Positions 8,992-17,426 are shown, counted from the first letter of the stretch. The stretch is DNA of 64,000 bases from CBDBIK01 sp965206145 (GCA_965206145.1 CBDBIK010000009.1:372001-436000); one strand, 5' to 3'. Numbers and translations are program-made. Notes: generated from the letters alone by a model not told the origin.

Positions 8992-9585
8992 CTATCCGCG
9001 TACGGCCCGAAGCGCACCGACAGCGGCAAAGGGTGCGAGGGCGGCAAGTGCGAGCGTGAAAGCAAAAATAAGTGCCAAGTGAGGATTGGGACTTCGGTCC
9101 GCCACGGCCTCGCTCGCAGCCGCTGCTCCGAAGATCACCACCGGCACCGTCTGGGGAAGCACGAGAAGCGATGTCAGCATGCCACCGCGCCGAAGGGGTA
9201 CGGTGAGCGCGGCTCCGACCGCCCCGATCAGGGAGAATGCGGGGGTGCCAACAAGCATTCCCAGCGCAAGAGGGAGCGCCCCGCTTCCGGGCATGCCCAG
9301 GGCTAGTGCCGCCACAGGAGCGAGGAACGTAAGGGGAAGTCCCGTAACGAGCCAGTGAGCCAGACATTTTGCGAGCACCAACACCCGAGGATCGAGACTT
9401 GAGAGAAACATTTGCTCGAGGGAACCGTCCTCGTGGTCGGTGACGAAGATTCGCTCAAGCGAGAGCATGGAGGCGAGCAGGGCTACGACCCATGCGGCAC
9501 CTGGAGCGATACGGGCAAGGGTGTTCGCATCCGTGCCGATCCCGAGCGGCAGGAGTGCCACCGCGATAGTGAAGAAAACCAGCAC
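8992..9585 (-). CDS. ccmB: heme exporter membrane subunit CcmB
   Basis: 198 codons from GTG 9585, with six hydrophobic stretches and the conserved patterns ARIAPGAAWVVALLASML, DGSLEQMFLSSL and AKCLAHWLVTGLPL. It forms the ABC-type complex with CcmA. The family N terminus continues upstream in frame as FTLVARDLRLAVRSAADATG, matching the E. coli CcmB pattern, back to about 9657. No ATG, GTG, TTG or CTG lies there; the codon overlapping the ccmA stop is GTA. GTG 9585 is the first usual start, but the real protein is probably about 24 residues longer. Confidence 0.88.
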   Translation of the reverse strand: MLVFFTIAVALLPLGIGTDANTLARIAPGAAWVVALLASMLSLERIFVTDHEDGSLEQMFLSSLDPRVLVLAKCLAHWLVTGLPLTFLAPVAALALGMPGSGALPLALGMLVGTPAFSLIGAVGAALTVPLRRGGMLTSLLVLPQTVPVVIFGAAAASEAVADRSPNPHLALIFAFTLALAALAPFAAVGALRAVRG

Positions 9586-9653
9586 GCCCGTTGCATCGGC
9601 CGCTGATCGGACTGCGAGCCGGAGATCGCGCGCGACAAGGGTGAAGAGAGGTT

Positions 9654-10256
9654 TTACGTCTTCCCCAGTTCGATTCTCTGTGCCTCGTCTGCCTCCATTG
9701 CCGCGGGGGATGCGACGACGGCTATTCCGCCTTGTGTCCGGTGGATGGCGATCGAGGAGCGGACGAGGGCTACGCCCTCTGTGTCGAGGTTGGCCTCCGG
9801 TTCATCAAGCAGCCATAAGTCGGCGTTTGTTGCGAGGATTCTGGCAAGCCCAAGCCTGCGCCGCTGTCCTGCCGACAGCCATTCTGCCGGTGCGTTCGCA
9901 ATTCGCTCGAGGTTGACCTGTTTGAGCGTTCCGTCGACGTCGACGACGTCGTCGGTAAAGCGACTCCAGAAGACGAGATTCTCGCGCACGGTGAGCCTCT
10001 CCTTGAGTGCATTGCGGTGGCCAAGGTAGGCGATTCGTGTTCGCGTTTGCACCGTCCCGGCGGACGCAGGTAGAAGACCTGCAAGCACCCGAAGGAGGGA
10101 AGATTTTCCCGCTCCGTTGGGCCCCGAGGCGATGAGTAGGCCGCCCGGGGAGACATCGAACGAGAGTTCCTCGAAGAGAAGTCGATCCCCGCGGAGGCAG
10201 GCTAGGTTTGTGACTCTGACCGAGGTTTGTCCTTCCGCCTCGACCGTTTCAGCCAT
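9654..10256 (-). CDS. ccmA: heme exporter ATP-binding protein CcmA
   Basis: 200-residue ABC ATPase. Walker A GPNGAGKSS is at 45-53, the signature is LSAGQRRRLGLAR, and Walker B is LWLLDEPEANLD. It powers release of holo-CcmE from CcmC. It overlaps the upstream ligase-like gene by 8 bases, so it is translated from the same message. Confidence 0.95.
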   Translation of the reverse strand: MAETVEAEGQTSVRVTNLACLRGDRLLFEELSFDVSPGGLLIASGPNGAGKSSLLRVLAGLLPASAGTVQTRTRIAYLGHRNALKERLTVRENLVFWSRFTDDVVDVDGTLKQVNLERIANAPAEWLSAGQRRRLGLARILATNADLWLLDEPEANLDTEGVALVRSSIAIHRTQGGIAVVASPAAMEADEAQRIELGKT

Positions 10257-11481
10257 GCGAGCGTGTGTCCTCGATCAGCGTTCCATCATCGGGGAGAGTT
10301 CCCTGGGGGGCAAACTCAACGTTGGCGCGAAGTCGCAGGACCTCGCGCGCAGAGGTCGCAAGTGCCTGGGCGAGATCCTCACCGCCTTCCGCCTCGCAAC
10401 GTAAGAAAAGCGTGTCCTGATCATTTTTGCTCCCGATCACGAGGCGGATCCGGGCAAGTTCGGGGTGACGTTTCGCGATCCGGTCAACCTGTGCCGGATG
10501 GACGAAGAGCCCTCGCACCTTGGTGGCTTGGTTGGCGCGCCCAAGCCAGCCTGCGATTCGCCTGGCCGTGCGCCCGCAGGGGCTTGCGCCCTCCATGAAG
10601 CGGGAGAGATCGCCGGTCGCAAAGCGGATCAACGGGTAGTCCGGGTTAAGGGAAGTGACCACCACCTCGCCGGTCTCGTCAGGTCCGATAGGCTGCACAC
10701 CGCCCGGTTCGACAATTTCCACGATCACGTCCTCGTCGAGAATCATGCCTTCACCGGAGACGGTTTCATAAGCAATCTGACCCACGTCGGCAGTACCGTA
10801 GCCTTGGAGAACCTTCACTCCGTGGCCCTCGATCCGCTTGAGGAGAGATGGTGTAAGTGCTTCACCTCCGACGATGCCGGTCTTTATGGAGGAGACATCG
10901 ATGCCGCGCTCCTTGCCCGTCTCAAGAAGGATGACGAGGAATGACGGGGTTCCCACGTAGCGGTTGGGGCGGATTGCGGCGATGGTATCGAGTTGAAGGT
11001 CGGTGTTGCCGGTGCCTGCCGGGATCACGGCGCAGCCGAGCGCACGGGCACCCTGCTCCATCATGAATCCTGCTGGTGTGAAGTGGTAGGAAAAGGTGTT
11101 GTGGACAACGTCACCCTTGCGGAAGCCCGCTGCGTGCATGGATCGGGCCATGCGCCCGAAGTCTCCCTCGCCGCCTGGCTCGTGGATCGGGCCGGGCGAG
11201 GTGAAGAGATGAATAAACTCGCCCGGCTCGCGGGTTGCAAGACCACCTAAGGGTGGATTCTTCTTCTGAAGTTCAACGAATTCGGATTTTCGCAGCACCG
11301 GGAGATCGGCGAGTGCCTTGCGATCTCTGATCGTTTCGGGAGCAACTCCCGTGAGCCTTTTTTTCCATGCTGCGGATGCATCAATCGCGTGGCGTAGGAT
11401 GTTTCTCAGAGTTTCGAACTGCTCCCTTTCGCGGACCTCGGGGTCGCGGGTCTCGAGTTCGTCGAGGAAATCTCTGGCCAT
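10249..11481 (-). CDS. phenylacetate-CoA ligase-like AMP-forming enzyme (PaaK family)
   Basis: 410 residues in the ANL superfamily with PaaK-like layout. Features are YHFTPAGFMMEQGARALGCAVIPAGTGNTDLQ, YVGTPSFL, the GGEALTPSLL and GYGTADVGQIAYE adenylate segments, and RFATGDLS with GWLGRANQATKVRGLFVHP as the hinge and C-domain. The usual P-loop-like Ser/Thr-Gly motif is replaced by HLFTSPGPIHEPGG, as in PaaK. It would activate an aryl or other carboxylic acid to its CoA ester; the substrate is unknown. AAGGAAAA precedes ATG 11481. The 8-base overlap with ccmA is odd for a catabolic gene. Confidence 0.82.
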   Translation of the reverse strand: MARDFLDELETRDPEVREREQFETLRNILRHAIDASAAWKKRLTGVAPETIRDRKALADLPVLRKSEFVELQKKNPPLGGLATREPGEFIHLFTSPGPIHEPGGEGDFGRMARSMHAAGFRKGDVVHNTFSYHFTPAGFMMEQGARALGCAVIPAGTGNTDLQLDTIAAIRPNRYVGTPSFLVILLETGKERGIDVSSIKTGIVGGEALTPSLLKRIEGHGVKVLQGYGTADVGQIAYETVSGEGMILDEDVIVEIVEPGGVQPIGPDETGEVVVTSLNPDYPLIRFATGDLSRFMEGASPCGRTARRIAGWLGRANQATKVRGLFVHPAQVDRIAKRHPELARIRLVIGSKNDQDTLFLRCEAEGGEDLAQALATSAREVLRLRANVEFAPQGTLPDDGTLIEDTRSHG

Positions 11482-11505
11482 GCGGTTTTCCTTTCTTTTG
11501 CGGCC

Positions 11506-11775
11506 TCAAAGGCCGGGGATGATCCCACCATACATAAGCATGGCGGTGATACCGCCGATCGCTCCCACGGCGGTAGTGACTTCGCCGGCGCGAAGGAACA
11601 CGCGGGCCCGTTTAAGGAGGTGATCTGCGAGTGTAAAACCCTCCTGATCGTCCGGGTCTTTGGGGATGCGCATACGCTGGATATCGGTAGTCCCCTGTAC
11701 CATCAGGAGCACCCCGATCACAATCACGACGCCACTTGCGATGGCAAACGTGTGCGTCGTCAGGCTGGCAAACAT
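11506..11775 (-). CDS. small membrane protein of unknown function
   Basis: 89 residues from ATG 11775, preceded by AAGGAG at good spacing; an upstream ATG at 11814 has no such site. Two hydrophobic segments flank a charged loop: FAIASGVVIVIGVLLMVQG (about 8-27) and VTTAVGAIGGITAMLMYGGIIPGL (about 66-89). The loop holds RMRIPKDPDDQEGFTLADHLLKRARVFLRAGE. I do not recognise the family. It stands 24 bases before the PaaK-like gene and is probably the first gene of that transcript. Confidence 0.65.
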   Translation of the reverse strand: MFASLTTHTFAIASGVVIVIGVLLMVQGTTDIQRMRIPKDPDDQEGFTLADHLLKRARVFLRAGEVTTAVGAIGGITAMLMYGGIIPGL

Positions 11776-11853
11776 GCTTTCTCCTTGGGGAAGGGCAAAA
11801 CCTCCGTCCTCCATGGCAGAGCGGGAGAGGGCGGAAGGACCACCAATCCGCCC

Positions 11854-11882
11854 ATTATAGCGGAGCAGTTTTTCTTTATGAG
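11854..11882 (-). promoter_or_regulatory. putative promoter for the small membrane protein/PaaK-like/ccm transcript
   Basis: On the minus strand a perfect TATAAT (11859 down to 11854) lies about 79 bases before the start of the small membrane protein gene. The -35 region at the right distance (CTCATA) is weak. The element lies between divergent genes, so the placement makes sense. Confidence 0.4.
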
Positions 11883-11906
11883 TCTTTCCGAAAGGCGGTG
11901 GGGAGT

Positions 11907-13142
11907 ATGAATCTGATCAGAACCCCTGCGCCATCTTCCCAAATCTCGGTATCGGATGATTTCCTGGACCTGGTGCGGAAATTCGATGAATTCGGACGGC
12001 GTACGGAGGAGCTGAAGGATGCAGGAAACGCAAGGATCAGCCTCCTCGTCAACGAGTTCTGGACCGCACGGCAGCGACGGGGGCATCCCCTTCACGAAAT
12101 TTCCTACCGAGCTTGTTTCAAGGCGGAATTGCCTGCGTTCTTCATCGAACATCTCTCGCAACCCGGCGAGATTGTCCACGATCCCTTCATGGGCCGCGGG
12201 ACGAGCCCGGTGCAGGCTGCCCTCATGGGCCGCGTGGCCTTCGGAAGCGACATCAGCCCGCTGTCGGAGATGCTGGCACGCCCGCGTCTGTGTCCGGTGG
12301 ATGCGGGTGCGGTGGAGGCGGCTCTTGCGACGGTGAACTGGCAGGCCAGATGCGTGATGCGCGAGGATCTCTTGGTTTTCTACCATCCCCGCACCTTGAA
12401 ATGCCTGGAGGCACTTCGTTCGTGGATCGCGGAACGGATGTCTGCCAATGGATTGCCGGATCCAGTGGCGGATTGGATACGCATGGTCGCTCTTAGTCGG
12501 CTTTCAGGTCATTCCTCCGGCTTTTTCTCCGGGCGATCCATGCCACCCAACCAGGCGGTTTCAGTGAAGGCGCAGCGTCGCATCAACGCGCAACAGGGTG
12601 TCTTCCCGCCCGAACGGGACGTGCCCGGAATTATTCTTCGCAAGACGAAATCCTTGCTTCGGTCTGGTGGCCTGCCAGCAGGTACCAGTTTCGAAGTCCG
12701 GACAGGTTTGGCGTGGAGTTCGCCTTGGATCAAGGACGCCTCTGTCGCGTTGGTCGTGACGTCGCCACCGTTTCTCGACGTTGTCCAGTACGCGGCTGAC
12801 AACTGGCTCCGGTGCTGGTTTGCTGGCATTGATGCGGAAGGAGTCACGCTTTCCATCTGCCGGAATGAGAAGGCATGGACGGAAATGGTGCGCAAGGTTT
12901 TCATCGAGCAAGCACGCATCCTTCGCAGCGGCGGATACGTCGCCTTCGAGGTGGGAGAGGTACGGGGCGGCAAGGTTCTTCTTGAGCGGCTTGTGTGGCA
13001 GGCAGCTGAGGGTCTCCCTTTTGAGAGGCTCGGGGTTATGGTCAACGATCAAGAGTTCACCAAGACCTCGCACACTTGGGGAATCGCCAACGGAGCCAGA
13101 GGAACTAACACCAACCGTATTGTCTTGCTGCGTCGTCACTGA
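11907..13142 (+). CDS. DNA methyltransferase (N4-cytosine/N6-adenine class), orphan
   Basis: 411 residues from ATG 11907, preceded by GGTGGGGAG. The SAM-binding motif DPFMGRGTS sits at 92-100, followed by AFGSDISP as the acidic motif. The catalytic motif TSPPF is at 285-289 followed by LDVVQY, and a late RSGGYVAFEVGEV strand closes the Rossmann core. The order is SAM motif, a long insertion likely to hold target recognition, then catalytic motif. It should methylate an exocyclic amino group in DNA. No nuclease gene adjoins it, so it looks like an orphan enzyme; target unknown. The first 60 residues match no domain I know. Confidence 0.85.
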   Translation: MNLIRTPAPSSQISVSDDFLDLVRKFDEFGRRTEELKDAGNARISLLVNEFWTARQRRGHPLHEISYRACFKAELPAFFIEHLSQPGEIVHDPFMGRGTSPVQAALMGRVAFGSDISPLSEMLARPRLCPVDAGAVEAALATVNWQARCVMREDLLVFYHPRTLKCLEALRSWIAERMSANGLPDPVADWIRMVALSRLSGHSSGFFSGRSMPPNQAVSVKAQRRINAQQGVFPPERDVPGIILRKTKSLLRSGGLPAGTSFEVRTGLAWSSPWIKDASVALVVTSPPFLDVVQYAADNWLRCWFAGIDAEGVTLSICRNEKAWTEMVRKVFIEQARILRSGGYVAFEVGEVRGGKVLLERLVWQAAEGLPFERLGVMVNDQEFTKTSHTWGIANGARGTNTNRIVLLRRH

Positions 13143-13441
13143 CGGGGTTGTGAAGGATGGTATGGATCTCAAGGGATTTGAGGTCTTGCGTCCCGGCTCG
13201 AATTGCATCAAGGAAAGACATTTAAAGACATTTGAGTTTGGCGGTCTTCACGTCTGCACCTTTCGAGAACTGCTCGGATGGACTTGAGCGCTTTCGCAGG
13301 CTGTCTTTGCATCGTGTCTGATTTCGGCCCGTTGCCGACCGGGTGGAAGTTCGTGCGTTGATGCGCTAGCGTTTCGAGCAGGGAAGAATGGGGGTTCGCG
13401 AGTTGCCATGTGCGCCCGCGGGCCTGTGTCGGTGGAGAACG
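13143..13441. other. intergenic stretch with a tandem 10-bp repeat
   Basis: No convincing gene. AAAGACATTT occurs twice head to tail at 13214-13223 and 13224-13233. A long minus-strand open frame crosses this stretch but runs antisense through the barrel protein gene and is not taken as real. The promoter of the barrel gene is probably here, but I see no clear hexamer pair. Confidence 0.5.
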
Positions 13442-14155
13442 ATGAGGGAAATGGGGGCGAGTTTCGCCCGAATTTTTGTTTTTACGCTCGGGGCGGGATT
13501 GTTCAGCGTGGGGCCTGCGCTTGCTGGTGATGCGGGGTTTGAGCCACTCCACCTGATCGTGCCGGCCGAGGTGCCGTGCCCGCAGCCTTCGTTGTCGATT
13601 TCCCTGGATACCATCCCGCTCGTCGGGGTCTCCCCACCCATCGGATGCCTCTCTTACGGTGCCCTTGCCGACATGGATGCTGCCGCGCTCAATGAAGCGT
13701 TGGCATGGAATGGCACTTACCTCGGCGTTGATTTCACTGTCGGTCTCGGTCGCTCCATGTTCCAGGACGAATTTGGAACGGTGGCAGTCCTGGACGACAC
13801 GCCTCTCAGAGGTTCGCTTGACTACCGTGGCTTTACTCTCGGAGCTACCTATTTCGGTGATCCAGACGAAGACCTCGAGCACAACTACAATATCGACCTT
13901 TCGTACCGAATCGGCTCTTTCGAGATCGGTGCCGGGTACCTTCATTCTGAGGCCGACATAAATGGTGTGGATCTCGTCGAAGGGGAGGCATCGCAAGCTC
14001 ATGTCGATGCTTTTGCGCTCAATCTCGACTATGCCTTCACATCAACGCTCTGGGCTTTTGCCAAGTACCTCAAGTCCGTGCAGGAAGTTGGATCCGCGAT
14101 CAATTCGGCTGGCGGAGAGAGCGCTTGGTCGATCGGCTTTTCCCTAGGCTTTTAA
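13442..14155 (+). CDS. TorF-like outer-membrane beta-barrel protein
   Basis: 237 residues from ATG 13442, preceded by GGTGGAG. A signal peptide (about 1-28, ending GPALA) is followed by a barrel-like pattern of alternating strands, such as YLGVDFTVGLG, LDYRGFTLGATYFGD, YNIDLSYRIGSFEIGAGYLHS and FALNLDYAFTSTLWAFAKYL. The last residue is Phe, as for BAM-assembled porins. It resembles the TorF putative porin group but I am not sure of the subfamily. A loop of about 50 residues after the signal peptide has two cysteines (CPQPS and IGCLS), possibly a disulfide. Confidence 0.7.
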   Translation: MREMGASFARIFVFTLGAGLFSVGPALAGDAGFEPLHLIVPAEVPCPQPSLSISLDTIPLVGVSPPIGCLSYGALADMDAAALNEALAWNGTYLGVDFTVGLGRSMFQDEFGTVAVLDDTPLRGSLDYRGFTLGATYFGDPDEDLEHNYNIDLSYRIGSFEIGAGYLHSEADINGVDLVEGEASQAHVDAFALNLDYAFTSTLWAFAKYLKSVQEVGSAINSAGGESAWSIGFSLGF

Positions 14156-14164
14156 AGCCTTTTT
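14146..14164 (+). terminator. putative intrinsic terminator overlapping the barrel gene stop
   Basis: AGGCT (14146-14150), loop TTTAA and AGCCT (14156-14160) form a stem that contains the TAA stop codon. A T tract (14160-14164) follows. The stem is short, so termination strength is uncertain. Confidence 0.4.
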
Positions 14165-14185
14165 GCGCAGTTTCAGCGTTCGGCA

Positions 14186-15385
14186 GTGACGACAACACCT
14201 GGTGCTGGTGCCGGTTTGGCCCGCGACGGCACCCAAGAGGTTCCCTGGGGCGACATTCGCGAGGCGGTGCGCAAGCTTTGCGCACGTTTCCCCGGCGAGT
14301 ACTGGCGGGATCGGGACCGTGAGCGTGCCTATCCGAAAGAGTTTGTCGATGCACTCACCGAAGCGGGCTACCTCGCCTGCTTGATTCCGGAGCGTTACGG
14401 GGGCTCGGGTTTGCCCCTTTCCGCTGCCTGCGCCGTACTCGAGGAGATCCATCGTTCCGGATCCAACGGTGCGGCGTGCCATGCACAGATGTACACTATG
14501 GGCGCTCTCCTGCGTTACGGCTCGGACGAGCAGAAGGAGAGGTACCTGCCCGGAATTGTTGAGGGCACGCTTCGTCTCCAGGCGTTCGGCGTGACCGAGC
14601 CCACCGCCGGTAGCGACACGCTTTCGATGCAGACTCGGGCCGAGTTCGATGGCAACGGGTATGTGATCAACGGGCAGAAGGTATGGACGAGCCGGGCGGA
14701 GCACTCCGATCTTCTGCTTTTGCTGGCTCGAACCACTCCTCTTGACCAGGTCAAGAAGAGAAATGAAGGTCTGTCGCTTTTTCTTGTCGACATGCGCGAG
14801 GCACTGGGTGCCGGACTCGAGATTCGACCGATTCGCACCATGCTCAACCACGCCACTACTGAACTATTTTTCGAAAATCTGAAAATCCCGAGCGATGCTC
14901 GAATCGGCGAAGAGGGGAAAGGGTTTCGCTATGTCATTGACGGCCTTAATGCTGAACGCATCCTGGTTGCTACCGAGTGCATAGGCGATGCTCGTTTCTT
15001 CACTGACCGTGCCTCGATCTATGCCCAGGAACGCGTGGTGTTTGGCCGCCCCATCGGCCAGAATCAGGGAGTGCAGTTTCCGATTGCCCGTGCCTATGCC
15101 GAGACAGAGGCGGCGGCATTGATGGTCGACAAGGCGGTTTCGTTGTTTGATGCCGAAATGTCGTGTGGTGCCGAGGCGAACATGGCCAAGCTACTGGCAG
15201 CGGATGCCTCGTGGCATGCCGCCGAGAGTTGTTTGCAGACTCATGGAGGCTTCGGCTTCGCCGAGGACTACGACATCGAGCGCAAGTTCCGTGAGACGAG
15301 GCTCTATCAGGTAGCACCGATCTCCACCAACCTCGTTCTCGCTTACCTCGCTCAGCACGTGTTGGGACTTCCCCGTTCCTACTGA
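14186..15385 (+). CDS. acyl-CoA dehydrogenase family protein
   Basis: 399 residues from GTG 14186. Family motifs are visible: AFGVTEPTAGSDTLSMQTRAE (flavin and substrate binding), GYVINGQKVWTSRAEHSDL, QNQGVQFPIARAYAETEAAALMVDKA, and the C-terminal CLQTHGGFGFAEDYDIERKFRETRLYQVAPIS. The enzyme should oxidise an acyl-CoA to the 2-enoyl-CoA with FAD. The CoA-transferase follows after 6 bases, then a hydratase, so this is the first gene of a three-gene operon. Substrate unknown. Confidence 0.9.
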   Translation: MTTTPGAGAGLARDGTQEVPWGDIREAVRKLCARFPGEYWRDRDRERAYPKEFVDALTEAGYLACLIPERYGGSGLPLSAACAVLEEIHRSGSNGAACHAQMYTMGALLRYGSDEQKERYLPGIVEGTLRLQAFGVTEPTAGSDTLSMQTRAEFDGNGYVINGQKVWTSRAEHSDLLLLLARTTPLDQVKKRNEGLSLFLVDMREALGAGLEIRPIRTMLNHATTELFFENLKIPSDARIGEEGKGFRYVIDGLNAERILVATECIGDARFFTDRASIYAQERVVFGRPIGQNQGVQFPIARAYAETEAAALMVDKAVSLFDAEMSCGAEANMAKLLAADASWHAAESCLQTHGGFGFAEDYDIERKFRETRLYQVAPISTNLVLAYLAQHVLGLPRSY

Positions 15386-15391
15386 AGGCTC

Positions 15392-16510
15392 ATGCGCGAT
15401 CTAGAAAACATCCTCGTTCTGTCCCTTGAGCAGGCGGTGGCTGCACCCTTGTGTTCGTGTCGTCTCGCCGAATCGGGTGCTCGCGTGATCAAGGTCGAGC
15501 GCGAAAGTGGTGATTTTGCCCGCCACTATGACGGTGTTGCTCTCGGCGAGAGCGCGTACTTTGTTTGGCTCAACCGGGGGAAAGAGTCTCTCATTGCCGA
15601 CATCAAAAATCCGGAGGATGCGGCGCTGCTCCGTCGCATCGCCGCGCAGGCCGATGTCTTCATCCAGAATCTTGCCCCTGGCGCGGCGGCGCGTGCTGGC
15701 CTCGGCTCGAGCGATCTTCGCAGGGCGAATCCCAAACTAATCACGGTGGACATCTCCGGTTATGGAGAGGGTCCCTATGCTGACATGAAAGCCTACGATC
15801 TTCTCGTGCAGGCCGAGACCGGCTTGTGCACGTTCACCGGCACGCCTGATGGGCCTGGACGGGTCGGTGTCTCGGTGTGCGATATCGCGTGCGGTATGAA
15901 CGCCCATACGGCGGTGCTTCGCGCGCTCTACCGTCGAGAAAGAACGGGGGAGGGGACCTCGATCCGAACCTCTCTGTTCAGCGGCATGGCCGACTGGATG
16001 ACGGTTCCCTACCTGCATCGTCGCTACGGGGGGACGGTCTTGCCCCGTCTCGGTCTCAACCACCCCTCGATCGCTCCTTACGGGGCGTATCCTGCCCGTT
16101 GCGGGCGTATGGTCCTGATCTCCATCCAGAACGAGCGAGAATGGAAGTCCCTATGCGAAAACGTGCTTGACAATGCCCATCTTGTCGAGGATTCACGTTT
16201 TTGCTCTCCCGATGCGAGGCAAGCCAACCGGGCCGAGCTCGACCAAATTGTGGTGGAGGCGTTCTCGCACCGCAACCGCCCGGAGCTCATGGACATTCTC
16301 AGAAAAGCCAAGATCGCATGCGGAGCCCTCAACGATATCGACGACTTCATCGCTCATCCTCATCTCAAGACAGTTTCTTATGAAACTCCTGGCGGCGTCC
16401 TAGAAACGGTGGCACCGCCGGTCGAGACAGAGCAGGAGCTTTCAATCCTCGGAACTGTGCCGGAACTTGGTGCCCATAGTGACGCACTCCGGAAAGAATT
16501 CCTCGGGTGA
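15392..16510 (+). CDS. CaiB/BaiF family (class III) CoA-transferase
   Basis: 372 residues. The N terminus has LENILVLSLEQAVAAPLCSCRLAESGARVIKVE; the family's first conserved block is present but AGP is replaced by AAP. YFVWLNRGKESL, KLITVDISGYG and MKAYDLLVQAETG follow, the Asp in AYDLL being the likely catalytic residue. Only 6 bases separate it from the acyl-CoA dehydrogenase and the next gene overlaps its stop (GTGA). In this context it may transfer CoA between C4-C5 dicarboxylic acids, as mesaconyl-CoA transferases do, but that is inference. Confidence 0.88.
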   Translation: MRDLENILVLSLEQAVAAPLCSCRLAESGARVIKVERESGDFARHYDGVALGESAYFVWLNRGKESLIADIKNPEDAALLRRIAAQADVFIQNLAPGAAARAGLGSSDLRRANPKLITVDISGYGEGPYADMKAYDLLVQAETGLCTFTGTPDGPGRVGVSVCDIACGMNAHTAVLRALYRRERTGEGTSIRTSLFSGMADWMTVPYLHRRYGGTVLPRLGLNHPSIAPYGAYPARCGRMVLISIQNEREWKSLCENVLDNAHLVEDSRFCSPDARQANRAELDQIVVEAFSHRNRPELMDILRKAKIACGALNDIDDFIAHPHLKTVSYETPGGVLETVAPPVETEQELSILGTVPELGAHSDALRKEFLG

Positions 16511-17328
16511 AGGCTTTCGAGGGTTGGACCCCGAAGCAGGACGTCCGCGAGGACAGAATCGCCCACTGGCCTGCGGCGGCACTTGCAGCGACCTTGGGGA
16601 GTGAGGCACCATGCGTGGGTGACCCGCTGCCGCCCGGCTGGCACTGGCTGTACTTCCTCGAAGCGGTAGCGGCGGACCGGGTGGGCCCCGACGGCCATCC
16701 CCTGCGGGGGAACTTTCTTCCTCCCGTCGAGCTTCCCCGTCGCATGTACGCAGGCGGAAATCTCCGATGGTTTGCCCCGCTCCGGATAGGGGAGGCCGCA
16801 CGGCGGACATCGGAGATCAGAAACGTCGAGGAAAAACAGGGCCGTACTGGCCCGCTCATGTTCGTGAATGTCTTCCATCGGATCGAATCGGAAGGGAAGA
16901 CGTGCATCGAAGAGGAGCAGAATCTCGTCTATCGAGAACTGCGCGACATCGCAGCGACGGAACTTGAGGCTGCTCCGGATGATCCTGCGTGGTCGCGTGA
17001 AACGCATCCCGATCCGGTGATGTTGTTTCGCTATTCTGCGCTTACTTTCAACGGACACCGCATTCACTACGACGCTCCGTACGTTCGGGAGGTCGAGGGG
17101 TATCCCGACATTGTGGTGCACGGGCCTCTCATGGCTGTTCTGTTGCTGGAGCTATTCCGAGCCGAAAATGACGGCACATTTCCCTCCTCGTTTCGGTTTC
17201 GCTCCCGACGTCCCGTGTTTGCGAACGCCCCCTTGCGGGCCGAGGGGAGACCCCGGGCGGACGGGGCTGATCTTTGGATTCGCGACCAGGACGGATACCT
17301 CGCGATGCGGGCGGAAGCTTTGCCCTGA
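16507..17328 (+). CDS. FAS1-like/HTD2-type hotdog hydratase (mesaconyl-C4-CoA or itaconyl-CoA hydratase-like)
   Basis: 273 residues with two hotdog halves. An N-terminal half has LPPGWHWLYFLEAVAADRVGPDGHP and ELPRRMYAGGNLRWFAPLRIGE. A C-terminal half has PDPVMLFRYSALTFNGHRIHYDAPYVREVEGYPDIVVHGPLMA, the MaoC-like signature with Asn-His and Asp residues of the hydratase site. This two-part type is known from HTD2 and from mesaconyl-C4-CoA hydratases. GTG 16507 overlaps the CoA-transferase stop. Together with that gene and the dehydrogenase it suggests branched-dicarboxylate CoA metabolism. Confidence 0.8.
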   Translation: MKAFEGWTPKQDVREDRIAHWPAAALAATLGSEAPCVGDPLPPGWHWLYFLEAVAADRVGPDGHPLRGNFLPPVELPRRMYAGGNLRWFAPLRIGEAARRTSEIRNVEEKQGRTGPLMFVNVFHRIESEGKTCIEEEQNLVYRELRDIAATELEAAPDDPAWSRETHPDPVMLFRYSALTFNGHRIHYDAPYVREVEGYPDIVVHGPLMAVLLLELFRAENDGTFPSSFRFRSRRPVFANAPLRAEGRPRADGADLWIRDQDGYLAMRAEALP

Positions 17329-17426
17329 GCCATTTTTTGGCTGTGCGGCATCTTCTCGTTGCGGCCGGCCCGTGCTACAAATACTCGGAACGGGCGCGCC
17401 CACTTTCATGTATTCCGAGAATCCTC

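Noticed and set aside
13208..14002. 264-codon minus-strand open frame
   Set aside because: It is antisense to a protein with a signal peptide and barrel pattern, has no ribosome site and matches no family.
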